From contig CASEEV010000030.1 in assembly GCA_949287065.1 (NCBI GenBank), positions 1 through 39,869 on the forward strand: a stretch of 39,869 bases of DNA, given 5' to 3'. Source of the DNA: an uncultured Collinsella sp. GTDB taxonomy: Bacteria; Actinomycetota; Coriobacteriia; Coriobacteriales; Coriobacteriaceae. This document shows, in pieces, positions 25,770 through 34,414 of this stretch. A program made the translations under genes and the position numbers. Below the pieces are notes generated by a model. That model had not been told where the DNA came from. It searched no databases and was given only the letters and a program-made list of their open reading frames with translations. Numbering within the stretch: position 1 is the stretch's first letter; each line of letters begins with the position of its first letter.

Positions 25770-26642
25770 ATGGGCAAGATGCACGCGCGCATGCCAAAGA
25801 ACTTCGTGCTCGAGAAGCGCCTCGAGCGCTACGCCTCCGCCATCGAGCCCGCGCCCGAGCGCTACGCCGGCCGCTGGGCCGAGGCCTGCGCTCCCCTGCC
25901 CTTCTCGGCCGAGAAGGGCGCAGCCGCAACGGGCGCGTGTGGGCTCGGACGCTTCTCCTCCGTGCGGCTCGACCTCGGCTGCGGCAAGGGCGCCTTTTTG
26001 GTGGAGTCGGCCCGCCGCGAACCCGACGCCCTCTTTATCGGCATGGACGCTGAGCCCGTATGCGTTGCCTACGCCGCCCAGGCCGTCTGCGAGGCGGCCG
26101 TGGCCAACGCCGTCGTCGTGCCGGGCAACGCCCGCAAGCTCGACCGCTACTTTGCGCCCGGCGAGCTCGAGCGCATCTACGTCAACTTCCCCACGCCCCA
26201 CCCCAAGGCGCACGACGCGCGCGAGCGCCTCACCTACCTCGACCGGCTTCTCGCCTACCGCGCGCTTCTCGCCCCGGGCGGCACGCTCAACCTCAAAACC
26301 GACAGCCAGCCCTTCTATGCGTTCACGCTCACGCAGCTCGAGCTCGCCGGCTACAAGGTGCTCGAGAAGTCTCGCAACCTGCGCACAAGCCGCCCGGACG
26401 ACCCGATGACCGGCTACGAGGAGCGCCTCTGCGCGCAAGGAGCGCGCGTGCACGGCATCTGCGCCACGCCTGGACCCTTGCCCGCACGCATCGAGCAGAC
26501 GGCCGCCTTAAGCCTCATGGACTACCTGCCCCAGGATCTCGATAGCCTGGACTACGTGCCCCTAGGCATGGAGCGCGCGGTAGAGAACTTCCGCAACCGC
26601 CGCACCAAGCTCGCGGCCCGCGCCCTGAGCAGCGCCTCGTAA
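25770..26642 (+). CDS. trmB: tRNA (guanine-N7)-methyltransferase
   Basis: 290 residues. TrmB methylates G46 in the variable loop of tRNA. Motif I is LDLGCGKGAFLVESA (about residues 68-82), followed by DALFIGMDAEPV. The family signature is IYVNFPTPHPKAHDARERL, where many TrmB proteins have FPDPWPK and an RRL tail; the substitutions to TPHP and ERL are mild variations. Before it, about 65 residues include ARMPKNFVLEKRLERY. After the domain come about 70 extra residues (ICATPGPLPARIEQTAAL to ALSSAS) beyond the usual C terminus near 220-240. ATG 25770 has GAGGAG upstream at 25759-25764; a TTG at 25755 is less likely. It diverges from the CDF gene. Confidence 0.9.
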   Translation: MGKMHARMPKNFVLEKRLERYASAIEPAPERYAGRWAEACAPLPFSAEKGAAATGACGLGRFSSVRLDLGCGKGAFLVESARREPDALFIGMDAEPVCVAYAAQAVCEAAVANAVVVPGNARKLDRYFAPGELERIYVNFPTPHPKAHDARERLTYLDRLLAYRALLAPGGTLNLKTDSQPFYAFTLTQLELAGYKVLEKSRNLRTSRPDDPMTGYEERLCAQGARVHGICATPGPLPARIEQTAALSLMDYLPQDLDSLDYVPLGMERAVENFRNRRTKLAARALSSAS

Positions 26643-26730
26643 CCGGGGCCGGCGAAGCCGCAGCACCGCCGGCAAGCTCGCAGCGCCTGCGAACCGCTGC
26701 AGCGGCAAAGGCCGTCGGCGCCCCCTCCGC

Positions 26731-26772
26731 AAACAAAAGGCGCCGAGGACCCAAACGGAGCCTCGGCGCCAC
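26731..26772 (-). terminator. Terminator of the glycogen operon (after the deformylase-like gene)
   Basis: On the minus strand GGCGCCGAGG (26761-26770) pairs perfectly with CCTCGGCGCC (26739-26748) around a 12-base loop and runs into TTTTGTTT. It lies 24 bases after the stop at 26795 and may also stop trmB transcripts from the other side. Confidence 0.9.
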
Positions 26773-26794
26773 AACATCAGATCAGCACGCTGCC

Positions 26795-27211
26795 TTAGAC
26801 CAGCACGCCCTTGGTGTGGTCGATGGCGTGCTGGATGATCTCGGCCGTCCAGCCGCTGAACTTCTTGGTGCGGCTCTGCAGCTTGCCGTCGGCCAGCACC
26901 TGGTACGACACGCGGATCAGGTTAAAGCGCTGCACCGGGCTCTGCTCCTCGAGCGACAGGCAGCTCTCGACCGCCGGGAACGGCTGCATGTAGGCCACGA
27001 GCTTGGGGTTGTACATCACGTGCACGCGGCCGTTCTCCTCGTAGGCAATGACGGCCTTGGTCGAGCCGATCTGGTTGGCGGCGAGGCACGCGCAGCCCTC
27101 GAGCGACCCCATGGTGTCGACAAGATCCTGGCCGACCTCCGCGTCGTCGGCGGTGGCGGGCTCGGCAACCTGGCTCAGAAAGTCCTTGTCCTTGACGATG
27201 TCCTTGATCAC
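26795..27211 (-). CDS. def: Peptide-deformylase-like protein with altered HExxH motif
   Basis: 138 residues, typical of the short clostridial-type deformylase branch, which removes the formyl group from nascent N-terminal Met. Motif 1 is GCACLAANQIG, motif 2 is ESCLSLEE (the metal-binding Cys is kept), and motif 3 is IIQHAIDHTKG. Both His ligands of HExxH remain, but the catalytic Glu is Ala (GCC codon), so ordinary deformylase activity is doubtful. The GTG start at 27211 has AAAGGA upstream. It begins 15 bases after the stop of the GH13-GH77 gene, so it ends the glycogen operon. Whether another deformylase exists elsewhere in the genome cannot be seen. A binding or regulatory role is the alternative. 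Confidence 0.78.
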   Translation of the reverse strand: MIKDIVKDKDFLSQVAEPATADDAEVGQDLVDTMGSLEGCACLAANQIGSTKAVIAYEENGRVHVMYNPKLVAYMQPFPAVESCLSLEEQSPVQRFNLIRVSYQVLADGKLQSRTKKFSGWTAEIIQHAIDHTKGVLV

Positions 27212-27226
27212 GATGGTCCTTTCGTT

Positions 27227-30200
27227 CTAGTCGCGGGACGCGTCCTCGGCGTCCCTGCGCTTCTTGATCGGATAGGGCGCGAGCTGGCTTGCGCGCGGGT
27301 CGGTTGCGCGGTCGATCATGGCCGAGAGGCGCGGCGGCTCCTTGACCTTGCGCCCCGCGAGGTCGGTGAGCGCCGCAAGGGCGAGCGCGACCTCGGGCGG
27401 GTCGAGCTGCTTCTCCTCGGCCTGCCAGCTCCAGTTGCCCGATGCAACGCCCGGGACGTTCATGCGCGCGTCGTCGTTCAGGCCGAGCACGTCCTGAAGC
27501 GGCATCATGGCAACCACGGCGTCGCTGACCATAACCGACTTCTTGATCTTCTCGGCGATCTCGGTGGCGTCGCCCGTGCCGAACGCGCCCTCGCACCAGC
27601 CCAGCAGCGTCTGGGTGTCGTGGGTCGAGGTGTAGGCGATCTTGCCCGCATGGGCGCGGTAGCCCTCGCGCACGTCGTAGTCGGCAAAGAGCGCCACGTC
27701 CATGCCCGCAAAGCCCGTGCGCGCCACCAGGCCGCGCACCGCGGGCGTGATGGTGCCCAGGTCCTCGGCGATGATGGGCAACGGCCCCAGACGGCGACGG
27801 GCGCGCTCAAAGAGCTCGATGCCCGGGCCCGGGATCCAGCGGCCCTCGGAGGCGGGCTTGCCGAGCGGGATGCCGTAGTAGCTCTCGAGACCCAGGAAGT
27901 GGTCGAAGCGCGTCCAGTCGTAGAGCTCCATCATGCGCGACAGGCGGCCGGTCCACCAGAAGTACCCGGTGCGCTTGTGCTCCGCCCACCGGTAGGTGGG
28001 GTTGCCCCAGACCTGGCCCTGCGCCGCAAAGGCGTCGGGCGGGGTGCCCGCGACCTCGGTCGGGTTCCCCTCGGCATCGATGTTGAAGAGCTCCGGATAC
28101 GCCCACACGTCGGCGGAGTCGGCCGAGACGTACATGGGCATGTCGCCGATGATCTCGATGCCGCGCACGTGCGCGTACGAGCGTAGCTCGCGCCACTCGC
28201 GGTCAAAGCGGAACTGGCAGAACATGTGGTAGCGCGCGTCGTCGATGAAGCGCGGGTCCTCGAGAAGGTCGCGGTCGTAGCGGCGCAGCTCGCGGGGCCA
28301 CTCCTGCCACGGCTTGCCGCCCTGGTAGTCGCGGATCGCCATGAAGGCCGCGTACGGCAGGAGCCACCAGGCGTTCTTCACGACGAAGCTGTGGTAGGAG
28401 GCGTCGGGCACGAAGGAGCTGAAGTACGCCTTGAGCGTGGCCTCGTCCTCCTCGAGCAGCGCCTCGTTGCCGGCAAAGGCCGAGACGCCCGCGTACGGGC
28501 TGCCGTAGTCGTCGACCGGGCTCACCGGGAGCACCTGCCAGTAGCGCTGGTGCGCCGGAGCGAGAAAGTCTACGAAGCGCTTGGCCGGCGCGCCGAGCGT
28601 GCCGGGGCGTTTGCCGTTGGGCACCGAGGTGATGTGGCACACCACGCCCGCGCCGCGGCCGAGTTGCTTGGTGAGGCGCTCCTCCTCGGTGTGGAAGTAC
28701 ACCACCGCAGACCCCAGGGGCCAGAGCTGCAGCGACACGTTGCCGTCTTCGTCGGGCACGAGGTCGGCGCCCGACACGAGGTCCTGCGCGGTCGCGCCGT
28801 ACATCGGCAGCTGCACGCGACGCGGACGCGTGGTCGAGCGGTTCACGAGAACCGCCGTGCGCTCCTCGTACTGGTCGCCGTAGCGCCAGAAGCCAAAGAC
28901 GTCGCGTCCGAACGAGAAGAACTTGATCGCGCCGTCAACGAGGAACGGCAGCGTGCGGCGCAGCGCGATGGCGTTGCGGTACATGACCTGGCAGTCGCCG
29001 TCCTCGTGGCCCCACGGGTACGGCCCGCGGTTGCACGGGTCGGTAAAGCCCTGCATGCCCGCCTCGTCGCCGTAGTAGATGGAGGGCACGCCGGCCATGG
29101 TCATCTGCAAGAGCACCGCGAGCCAAAAACGGCTCTTGGCGAGCTGGAGCTTGTCGTGCGGCAGCCAGTACTCGCCGCGCTCCTTGTCGGTAAAGAAGCT
29201 GTTCTCGGCCGGCGGGTCGCCGAGCACCGTGAGCAGGCGCGGACGGTCGTGGCTGCCGAGCAGGTTGAGCGAGTTGTAAAACGCCTCGCGCGGGTAGTTC
29301 TCGCGCAAAGACTCGAGCATCTCCTCGGCGTCCTGGGCGCCCAGGGAGCCCGTCAGAAAGCCGAGGATCGCGTCGCGGAACGGGTAGTTCATCGCCGCGT
29401 CGAGCTCGTCGCCGAGCAGGTAGCGGCGCAGTTTGCTGTACGCGGTCTTGTTGGAGGCATCCTCCCAGACCTCGCCGAGCACGAGCGCGTCTTCCTTGAC
29501 GCCCGTGGCGGCGGTGCGGATCTTCTCGATGAACTCGTCGGGGAGCTCGTCGGCCACGTCGAGGCGCCAGCCGTGGGCGCCCTCGCGCAGCCAGTGCTCG
29601 ACCACGCCGTCGGGACCCGTCACGAACTTCTGAAACGTCGGGTCGGACTCGTTGACGCTCGGCAGGGCAGAAACTCCCCACCAGCTGTCGTAGTGCGCGC
29701 CGTCCTCCGAGAAGTTGAACCACTTGCGGTACGGCGAGTCCTCGCTCTGCCACGCGCCCACGTCGGGGTAGTTGCCGAACTGGTTGAAGTAGCGCGAGTC
29801 ACTGCCGGTGTGGTTGAAGACGCCGTCCAAGATGATCGAGATGCCGCGCTTCTCGGCCTCGGCGCACAGCGACCTGAAGTCGGCATCGGTGCCGAGCATC
29901 GGGTCGATCTCGAGATAGTCGCCGGTGTCGTAGCGATGGTTGCTCTCGGCCTCGAAGATGGGGTTGAGGTAGATGGAAGTAACGCCCATCTCGACGAGGC
30001 GCGGAAGGTCCTCCTCGATGCCGGTGAGCGTACCGCCGTAAAAGTCCCAGGTCAGAACGCTGCCGTCTTCGCCGCGTTCGTAGTACGGGCGCTTGTACCA
30101 GTCTTCCACGAAGGCGCGGCGCGGCCCCTTGGGATGGAGCTTCATGGCCTGCTCGACGTTTTGGCGCCAGCCGTCGCCGCGGCGGTAACGGTCAGGGAAG

Positions 30201-30613
30201 ATCTGGTACACAATGCCCCGGCGGTACCACTCGGGCTGAACGGCGCGCGGCTTGTAGCACGTGATCTGGAACGAAGGCGGCATGTGGTCGCACAGCTCGC
30301 CCTCGCCGCCTACGCTGCCCGGACGGGCGCCCAGGTAGCGCGTCTTGGCGTGGGGCTCCTCGATAATGAAGCTGTACCAAAAAATAACCTGCTCATCGCA
30401 GGTCAGCGAGCATGTGAATCTCAGGTGGTCGCCGCAGGGCTGCGGCGTCATGGGTAGCAGGTGCTCGCCCTCGTCGTCTACCCATACACGACAGGTGCAC
30501 GTGGCGCGCGGGCTATCCCAGACCTCGACCGCCAACGTGACCGTTTGACCAAGACGCACCGCCCCGAACGGAGTTCGGAACGATGCGTCTCGAGAATTAT
30601 GCCGTGCTTCCAT
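27227..30613 (-). CDS. malQ: Fusion of GH13 neopullulanase/alpha-amylase and GH77 4-alpha-glucanotransferase
   Basis: 1128 residues, twice the size of either enzyme. Residues 1 to about 125 look like a CBM34-type beta domain; the GH13 barrel follows with region I LDGVFNHTG (about 260), region II GWRLDVADEL (catalytic Asp, about 349), region III LGEVWEDA (Glu, about 382) and region IV LLGSHDRPR (Asp, about 455). From about 655 the protein is a MalQ-type amylomaltase: DYGSPYAGVSAFAGNEALL, GDMPMYVSADSADVWAYPE, AGTPPDAFAAQGQVWGNP, TRFDHFLGLESYY (nucleophile Asp, about 903) and IIAEDLGTI (acid/base Glu, about 949). It would shorten and reshuffle alpha-1,4-glucans released by GlgP. The gene follows glgA by 54 bases. 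Confidence 0.93.
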   Translation of the reverse strand: MEARHNSRDASFRTPFGAVRLGQTVTLAVEVWDSPRATCTCRVWVDDEGEHLLPMTPQPCGDHLRFTCSLTCDEQVIFWYSFIIEEPHAKTRYLGARPGSVGGEGELCDHMPPSFQITCYKPRAVQPEWYRRGIVYQIFPDRYRRGDGWRQNVEQAMKLHPKGPRRAFVEDWYKRPYYERGEDGSVLTWDFYGGTLTGIEEDLPRLVEMGVTSIYLNPIFEAESNHRYDTGDYLEIDPMLGTDADFRSLCAEAEKRGISIILDGVFNHTGSDSRYFNQFGNYPDVGAWQSEDSPYRKWFNFSEDGAHYDSWWGVSALPSVNESDPTFQKFVTGPDGVVEHWLREGAHGWRLDVADELPDEFIEKIRTAATGVKEDALVLGEVWEDASNKTAYSKLRRYLLGDELDAAMNYPFRDAILGFLTGSLGAQDAEEMLESLRENYPREAFYNSLNLLGSHDRPRLLTVLGDPPAENSFFTDKERGEYWLPHDKLQLAKSRFWLAVLLQMTMAGVPSIYYGDEAGMQGFTDPCNRGPYPWGHEDGDCQVMYRNAIALRRTLPFLVDGAIKFFSFGRDVFGFWRYGDQYEERTAVLVNRSTTRPRRVQLPMYGATAQDLVSGADLVPDEDGNVSLQLWPLGSAVVYFHTEEERLTKQLGRGAGVVCHITSVPNGKRPGTLGAPAKRFVDFLAPAHQRYWQVLPVSPVDDYGSPYAGVSAFAGNEALLEEDEATLKAYFSSFVPDASYHSFVVKNAWWLLPYAAFMAIRDYQGGKPWQEWPRELRRYDRDLLEDPRFIDDARYHMFCQFRFDREWRELRSYAHVRGIEIIGDMPMYVSADSADVWAYPELFNIDAEGNPTEVAGTPPDAFAAQGQVWGNPTYRWAEHKRTGYFWWTGRLSRMMELYDWTRFDHFLGLESYYGIPLGKPASEGRWIPGPGIELFERARRRLGPLPIIAEDLGTITPAVRGLVARTGFAGMDVALFADYDVREGYRAHAGKIAYTSTHDTQTLLGWCEGAFGTGDATEIAEKIKKSVMVSDAVVAMMPLQDVLGLNDDARMNVPGVASGNWSWQAEEKQLDPPEVALALAALTDLAGRKVKEPPRLSAMIDRATDPRASQLAPYPIKKRRDAEDASRD

Positions 30614-30667
30614 ATGCGCCCTGGCTCTCTTCTCTCACCAAAGCGCGGAAACCGGATGACTCGGTGG

Positions 30668-32122
30668 CTACGCCTCGGGATGCAGGCCCTGGTACAGCCC
30701 GCAATATTCCTCTGCAGAGCGCCTCCAGCTGAAGTCAGTGGTCATGGCGTGCACCTGCAGCTTCTTCCATTCTACTGGATTGTTCCAGAAAACGTCGGCT
30801 GCCGCAAGTATGACGCCCGCCATTTCGTCGCCATTGAAGTTGGCGAAGCTGAAGCCCGTGCCCTCGCCCGTAAAGCGGTTGTAGGGCTGAACGCTGTCCT
30901 TGAGACCGCCGGTCTCGCGGACGATGGGGAGCGTGCCGTAGCGCATGGCGATCATCTGCGAGAGGCCGCAGGGCTCGAAGAGCGACGGCATGAGGAACAT
31001 GTCGCAGCCCGCATAGATGCGGCGCGAGAGATCGGAGTCGAACATGATGCGCGCAGCCATGTTCGGGTACTTCCAGTCAAAGTAGCGCAGCGAGTCCTCG
31101 TAGCAGGTGTCGCCGGTGCCGAGAACCACGACCTGGATGCCGCGGGACAGCACGGTGTCGAGGGCGTACTGGACCAAGTCCATGCCCTTCTGCTTGGTGA
31201 GGCGCGTGACCATGCCCATGAGCGGCACGTCGTCGCGGACCTCGAAGCCGAGCTCGCGCTGGAGCGCCGCCTTGCACTCCTTCTTGCCGTTGAGGTCGGC
31301 CGCCGTGTAGTCGGCGGCGATGCTCTGGTCGGTGCGCGGATCCCACGACACCATGTCGATGCCGTTGAGGATGCCCGAGAGGATGCTCGAGCGGTCGCGC
31401 AGGATGCCGTCCATGTGCTCGCCGTAGAAGGGCATCTGGATCTCGCGCGCATAGGTGGGGCTCACCGTGGTGATGCGGTCGGAGTAGCACAGAGCGCCCT
31501 TCATGAAGTTCACCGTCTGCGGGCCGCAGTAGAGCTGACGGGCCGCGTTGGGAATGTGGGCCAGGCCGCAGATGTCGGAGAGCACCTTGTCGCCGTACTG
31601 GCCCTGGAAGGCGATGTTGTGGATAGTAAAGACGGTCTTGATGTTCTCGTACAGCGGAATGCCCTGGTAGAACTCGCGCAGGAACACCGGCGCCAGTGCG
31701 GTCTGCCAATCGTTGCAGTGCAGGATGTCGCAGTGGAAGTCGATGTGCTGGAGGCTCTCGGTAATCGCCTTCGAGAAGAACGCGAAGCGCTCGCCGTCGT
31801 CGAAGTAGCTGTAGAGCTGGTCGCGCTTGAAGTAGCGCTCGTTGTCGATGAAGATGTAGCGAACGCCGCGCTCCTCGAGCATGTCGAGGCCGCAGTACTC
31901 GCTGCGCCACCCCAGCGGCACGTAGAAGTCGCAGAGGTGAACCATCTTCTCGCGGAAGCGCTCCGGAATGGTGCCGTACTTCGGCACCATGACGACGACT
32001 TCGCAGCCGGCGTCCTGGAGCGCCGCCGGGAGCGACCCGGCTACGTCTCCGAGACCGCCCGTTTTGGCAAACGGGGCAGCCTCGGAGGAGGCGAACACAA
32101 CGCCCAGTTTTCTGTTAGACAT
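30668..32122 (-). CDS. glgA: Glycogen synthase
   Basis: 484 residues, the normal length for a GT5 bacterial glycogen synthase, which adds glucose from ADP-glucose to alpha-1,4-glucan ends. The N-terminal KTGGLGDVAGSLPAAL motif binds ADP-glucose; ILHCNDWQTALAPVFL and TIHNIAFQGQY follow. The C-terminal GT-B half has GMVTRLTKQKGMDLV and MPSLFEPCGLSQMIAMRYGTLPIVRETGGLKDSV, with the catalytic Glu in the FEPCG loop. The start overlaps the end of glgD by 8 bases (ATGTCTAA at 32115-32122), so translation is coupled. No active-site change is seen. Confidence 0.96.
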   Translation of the reverse strand: MSNRKLGVVFASSEAAPFAKTGGLGDVAGSLPAALQDAGCEVVVMVPKYGTIPERFREKMVHLCDFYVPLGWRSEYCGLDMLEERGVRYIFIDNERYFKRDQLYSYFDDGERFAFFSKAITESLQHIDFHCDILHCNDWQTALAPVFLREFYQGIPLYENIKTVFTIHNIAFQGQYGDKVLSDICGLAHIPNAARQLYCGPQTVNFMKGALCYSDRITTVSPTYAREIQMPFYGEHMDGILRDRSSILSGILNGIDMVSWDPRTDQSIAADYTAADLNGKKECKAALQRELGFEVRDDVPLMGMVTRLTKQKGMDLVQYALDTVLSRGIQVVVLGTGDTCYEDSLRYFDWKYPNMAARIMFDSDLSRRIYAGCDMFLMPSLFEPCGLSQMIAMRYGTLPIVRETGGLKDSVQPYNRFTGEGTGFSFANFNGDEMAGVILAAADVFWNNPVEWKKLQVHAMTTDFSWRRSAEEYCGLYQGLHPEA

Positions 32123-33221
32123 ACTCGGCCTTCTCCTTGATGAGGATGTCGTCAGGCGTACCGCGCATCTCGGTTCCGGAGGGAATCAGGTTGTAGCGGT
32201 CGATGATGGCGTTCTCGATGCGAGCGCCGCTCTGGACGACACAGGACTGCATAACGATCGAATTGGTCACCACCGCGCCGGGCTCGACGATGACGCCGCG
32301 GCCGAGAGCGCTGTTGCGCACGGTGCCGGAAATTCGGCAGCCGGCCGAAACGAGCGAGTCGCGCACCACGGAGCCCTTGAAGTACTTCGCCGGCGGCGCG
32401 TCGTGGGCCTTGGTGTAGATGGTGCGGTCGGGGTTGAACAGCGCGTTGTACACCTCGGGCTTGCGGATGTCCATCGTGCGGTTGTAGTAGCTCTTGGCAT
32501 CGAAGACGCCGGAGGCGTAGCCGTCGAACTCCCAGTAGCCGATCTTGTAATGGGCCTCGGACTTGAAGGCGGCCTCCTCGAGCGACAGGTAGTCGGCATC
32601 GGCGAAGTTCTCGAGGATGTCGATGAGGTCGTCGCGGTTGAAGACGCAGTAGTCGAGGGACTCGAGATCGCCGTACTTGACGCCCTTCTTGAGCGCGGTG
32701 ACGGTGTCGCCGTCGGTCACGAGGGCCGTGGTGTCGTCGCTGATGGCAGACGCGCGGTGGCAGATGATCGTGGCGGTGTTGCCCGACGCCTCATGGGCGG
32801 CGATGGCCGCCTTGAGGTCGAAGTTCACGACCATGTTGGAGCCCGAGAGCACCACGTACTCGGCGGTGTCGCGGATGAGGAACGCCTTGTTGTCGATGAT
32901 GTCGCGCAGAAGGAAGCGGAAGCCCTCGTGCGTGCCGCCGTAGACGGTGCCGGGGAGGATGAACAGGCCGCCGTTCTTGCGGTCGAGCATCCAATCGCGG
33001 CCGGTGCCCACGTGGTCGAGAAGCGACCGGTAGTTCTGCGGGACGATCATGCCGACGGTGCGGATGCCGGCGTTGACCATGTTGGACAGCGGGAAGTCGA
33101 TGAGACGGTAACGGCCGGCGAACGGCAGGCCAGCCATAGGACGACGCTTGGAGAGCGCGCACGGCACGTTCGTCTTGTAGTTAGCGGTGATAAGTCCGAT
33201 AGCCTTGCTTTTCACGGTCAC
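32115..33221 (-). CDS. glgD: Glucose-1-phosphate adenylyltransferase regulatory subunit GlgD
   Basis: 368 residues. GlgD is a GlgC-related partner found in Firmicutes and some gut actinobacteria. It resembles GlgC in [20 protein letters not shown] and [15 protein letters not shown], but lacks the GGxGxRLxxLT glycine-rich triphosphate motif, so it is expected to be non-catalytic and to stimulate GlgC. The C-terminal beta-helix is present ([34 protein letters not shown]). The GTG start at 33221 overlaps the glgC stop (GTGA); a GTG at 33215 is an alternative. Ending in the glgA overlap, it forms a tight glgC-glgD-glgA block. Confidence 0.95.
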   Translation of the reverse strand: MTVKSKAIGLITANYKTNVPCALSKRRPMAGLPFAGRYRLIDFPLSNMVNAGIRTVGMIVPQNYRSLLDHVGTGRDWMLDRKNGGLFILPGTVYGGTHEGFRFLLRDIIDNKAFLIRDTAEYVVLSGSNMVVNFDLKAAIAAHEASGNTATIICHRASAISDDTTALVTDGDTVTALKKGVKYGDLESLDYCVFNRDDLIDILENFADADYLSLEEAAFKSEAHYKIGYWEFDGYASGVFDAKSYYNRTMDIRKPEVYNALFNPDRTIYTKAHDAPPAKYFKGSVVRDSLVSAGCRISGTVRNSALGRGVIVEPGAVVTNSIVMQSCVVQSGARIENAIIDRYNLIPSGTEMRGTPDDILIKEKAEYV

Positions 33222-34363
33222 TCTCCCCTTCCGATGACAACGTCGTCACCTGCAAGAGCGGTGTCCTTGGTCGTATCGACGCTGCCGAACTTGACGTTCT
33301 CCTCAACCACGGCGCGCTCGCCGAGAATGGCGCGCGCAACATGGGCGCCGTCCTTCACCACGGCGCCGGGCAGCAGGACGGAATCCTCGACGATGGCGCG
33401 CTCGCCCACGTAGGCGTCGGTGGAGAGAATGGAGTGCTTCACCGTGCCGAAGATACGGGCGCCGTTGTCGATGAGGCAGTCCTCCACCACGGCCTCCGGG
33501 CCCACGTAGTGGGGCGGACGGGTAGAGACGTTGCTCATGATGGGGAACTCGCTCGTATAGAGATCGAACTTGGGCTCGTCGCCGAGCAGGTCCATGCTCG
33601 TCTCGTGGTAGCTGGCCACCGTGCCTACGTCGCGCCAGAAGTCCTGGAACTCGTAGACGTAGACCGGCTTCTCCTCCGCGAGCAGCTTCGGAATAATGTC
33701 GCCGCCGAAGTCGTGGCTGGAGCGCGGGTCCTCGGCGTCGGCACGCAGCTCGTCGAGCAGCAGTTTGGCGTCGAAGATGTAGATGCCCATGGAGGCAAGG
33801 TTGCTCTCGGGCTTCTCGGGCTTCTCGTCAAAGCGGACCACGCGGTCGTCGTCGTCCTTGAGCAGAATGCCGAAGCGGCTGGCGTCCTCCCACGGCACGG
33901 GCATGACCGCGATGGTCAGGCCGGCCTTGTGGGCCTTGTGGGCGGCGAGCATCTTTGCGTAGTCCATACGGTAGAGCTGGTCGCCGGACAGGATGAGCAC
34001 GGTCTCGGGATCGTGCGCCTCGATGAAGTCGATGTTCTGATAGATCGCGTCGGCAGTGCCGGCGAACTCGCGCATGCCCTCCTGCGTGGCGTACGGCGAA
34101 AGCGTCGTGACGCCCGCACCGGGCTCGTCGAGATCCCATGCGGAGCCGTTGCCAATGTAGGCATGCAGCAGGTACGGACGATACTGGGTCAGTACGCCGA
34201 CCGTGTCGATGCCCGAGTTGGCGCAGTTAGACAACGGGAAGTCGATGATGCGGAACTTGCCGCCGAACGAGACGGCGGGCTTCGCGTTCTTCTTCGTCAA
34301 CTCCCTCAGTCTGCTTCCTTGCCCCCCGGCGAGGAGCATGGCAATGCATTCCTTCTTGCTCAT
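33218..34363 (-). CDS. glgC: Glucose-1-phosphate adenylyltransferase (ADP-glucose pyrophosphorylase)
   Basis: 381 residues. GlgC makes ADP-glucose from ATP and glucose-1-phosphate, the committed step of glycogen synthesis. The N terminus has [20 protein letters not shown], the glycine-rich nucleotide site, with [11 protein letters not shown] following. [24 protein letters not shown] (Asp of the metal site) and [10 protein letters not shown] are the family landmarks. The C-terminal hexapeptide helix ends the protein. ATG 34363 is preferred because AAGGAGAG lies just upstream; a TTG at 34378 has none. It starts 51 bases after the glgP stop, a gap with a small CCGCC/GGCGG hairpin (34395-34408), and overlaps glgD. 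Confidence 0.96.
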   Translation of the reverse strand: MSKKECIAMLLAGGQGSRLRELTKKNAKPAVSFGGKFRIIDFPLSNCANSGIDTVGVLTQYRPYLLHAYIGNGSAWDLDEPGAGVTTLSPYATQEGMREFAGTADAIYQNIDFIEAHDPETVLILSGDQLYRMDYAKMLAAHKAHKAGLTIAVMPVPWEDASRFGILLKDDDDRVVRFDEKPEKPESNLASMGIYIFDAKLLLDELRADAEDPRSSHDFGGDIIPKLLAEEKPVYVYEFQDFWRDVGTVASYHETSMDLLGDEPKFDLYTSEFPIMSNVSTRPPHYVGPEAVVEDCLIDNGARIFGTVKHSILSTDAYVGERAIVEDSVLLPGAVVKDGAHVARAILGERAVVEENVKFGSVDTTKDTALAGDDVVIGRGE

Positions 34364-34414
34364 CCTGCTCTCCTTCAAAGCCTTCCTACACTTCCCGCCT
34401 AACGGCGGTTAGAG

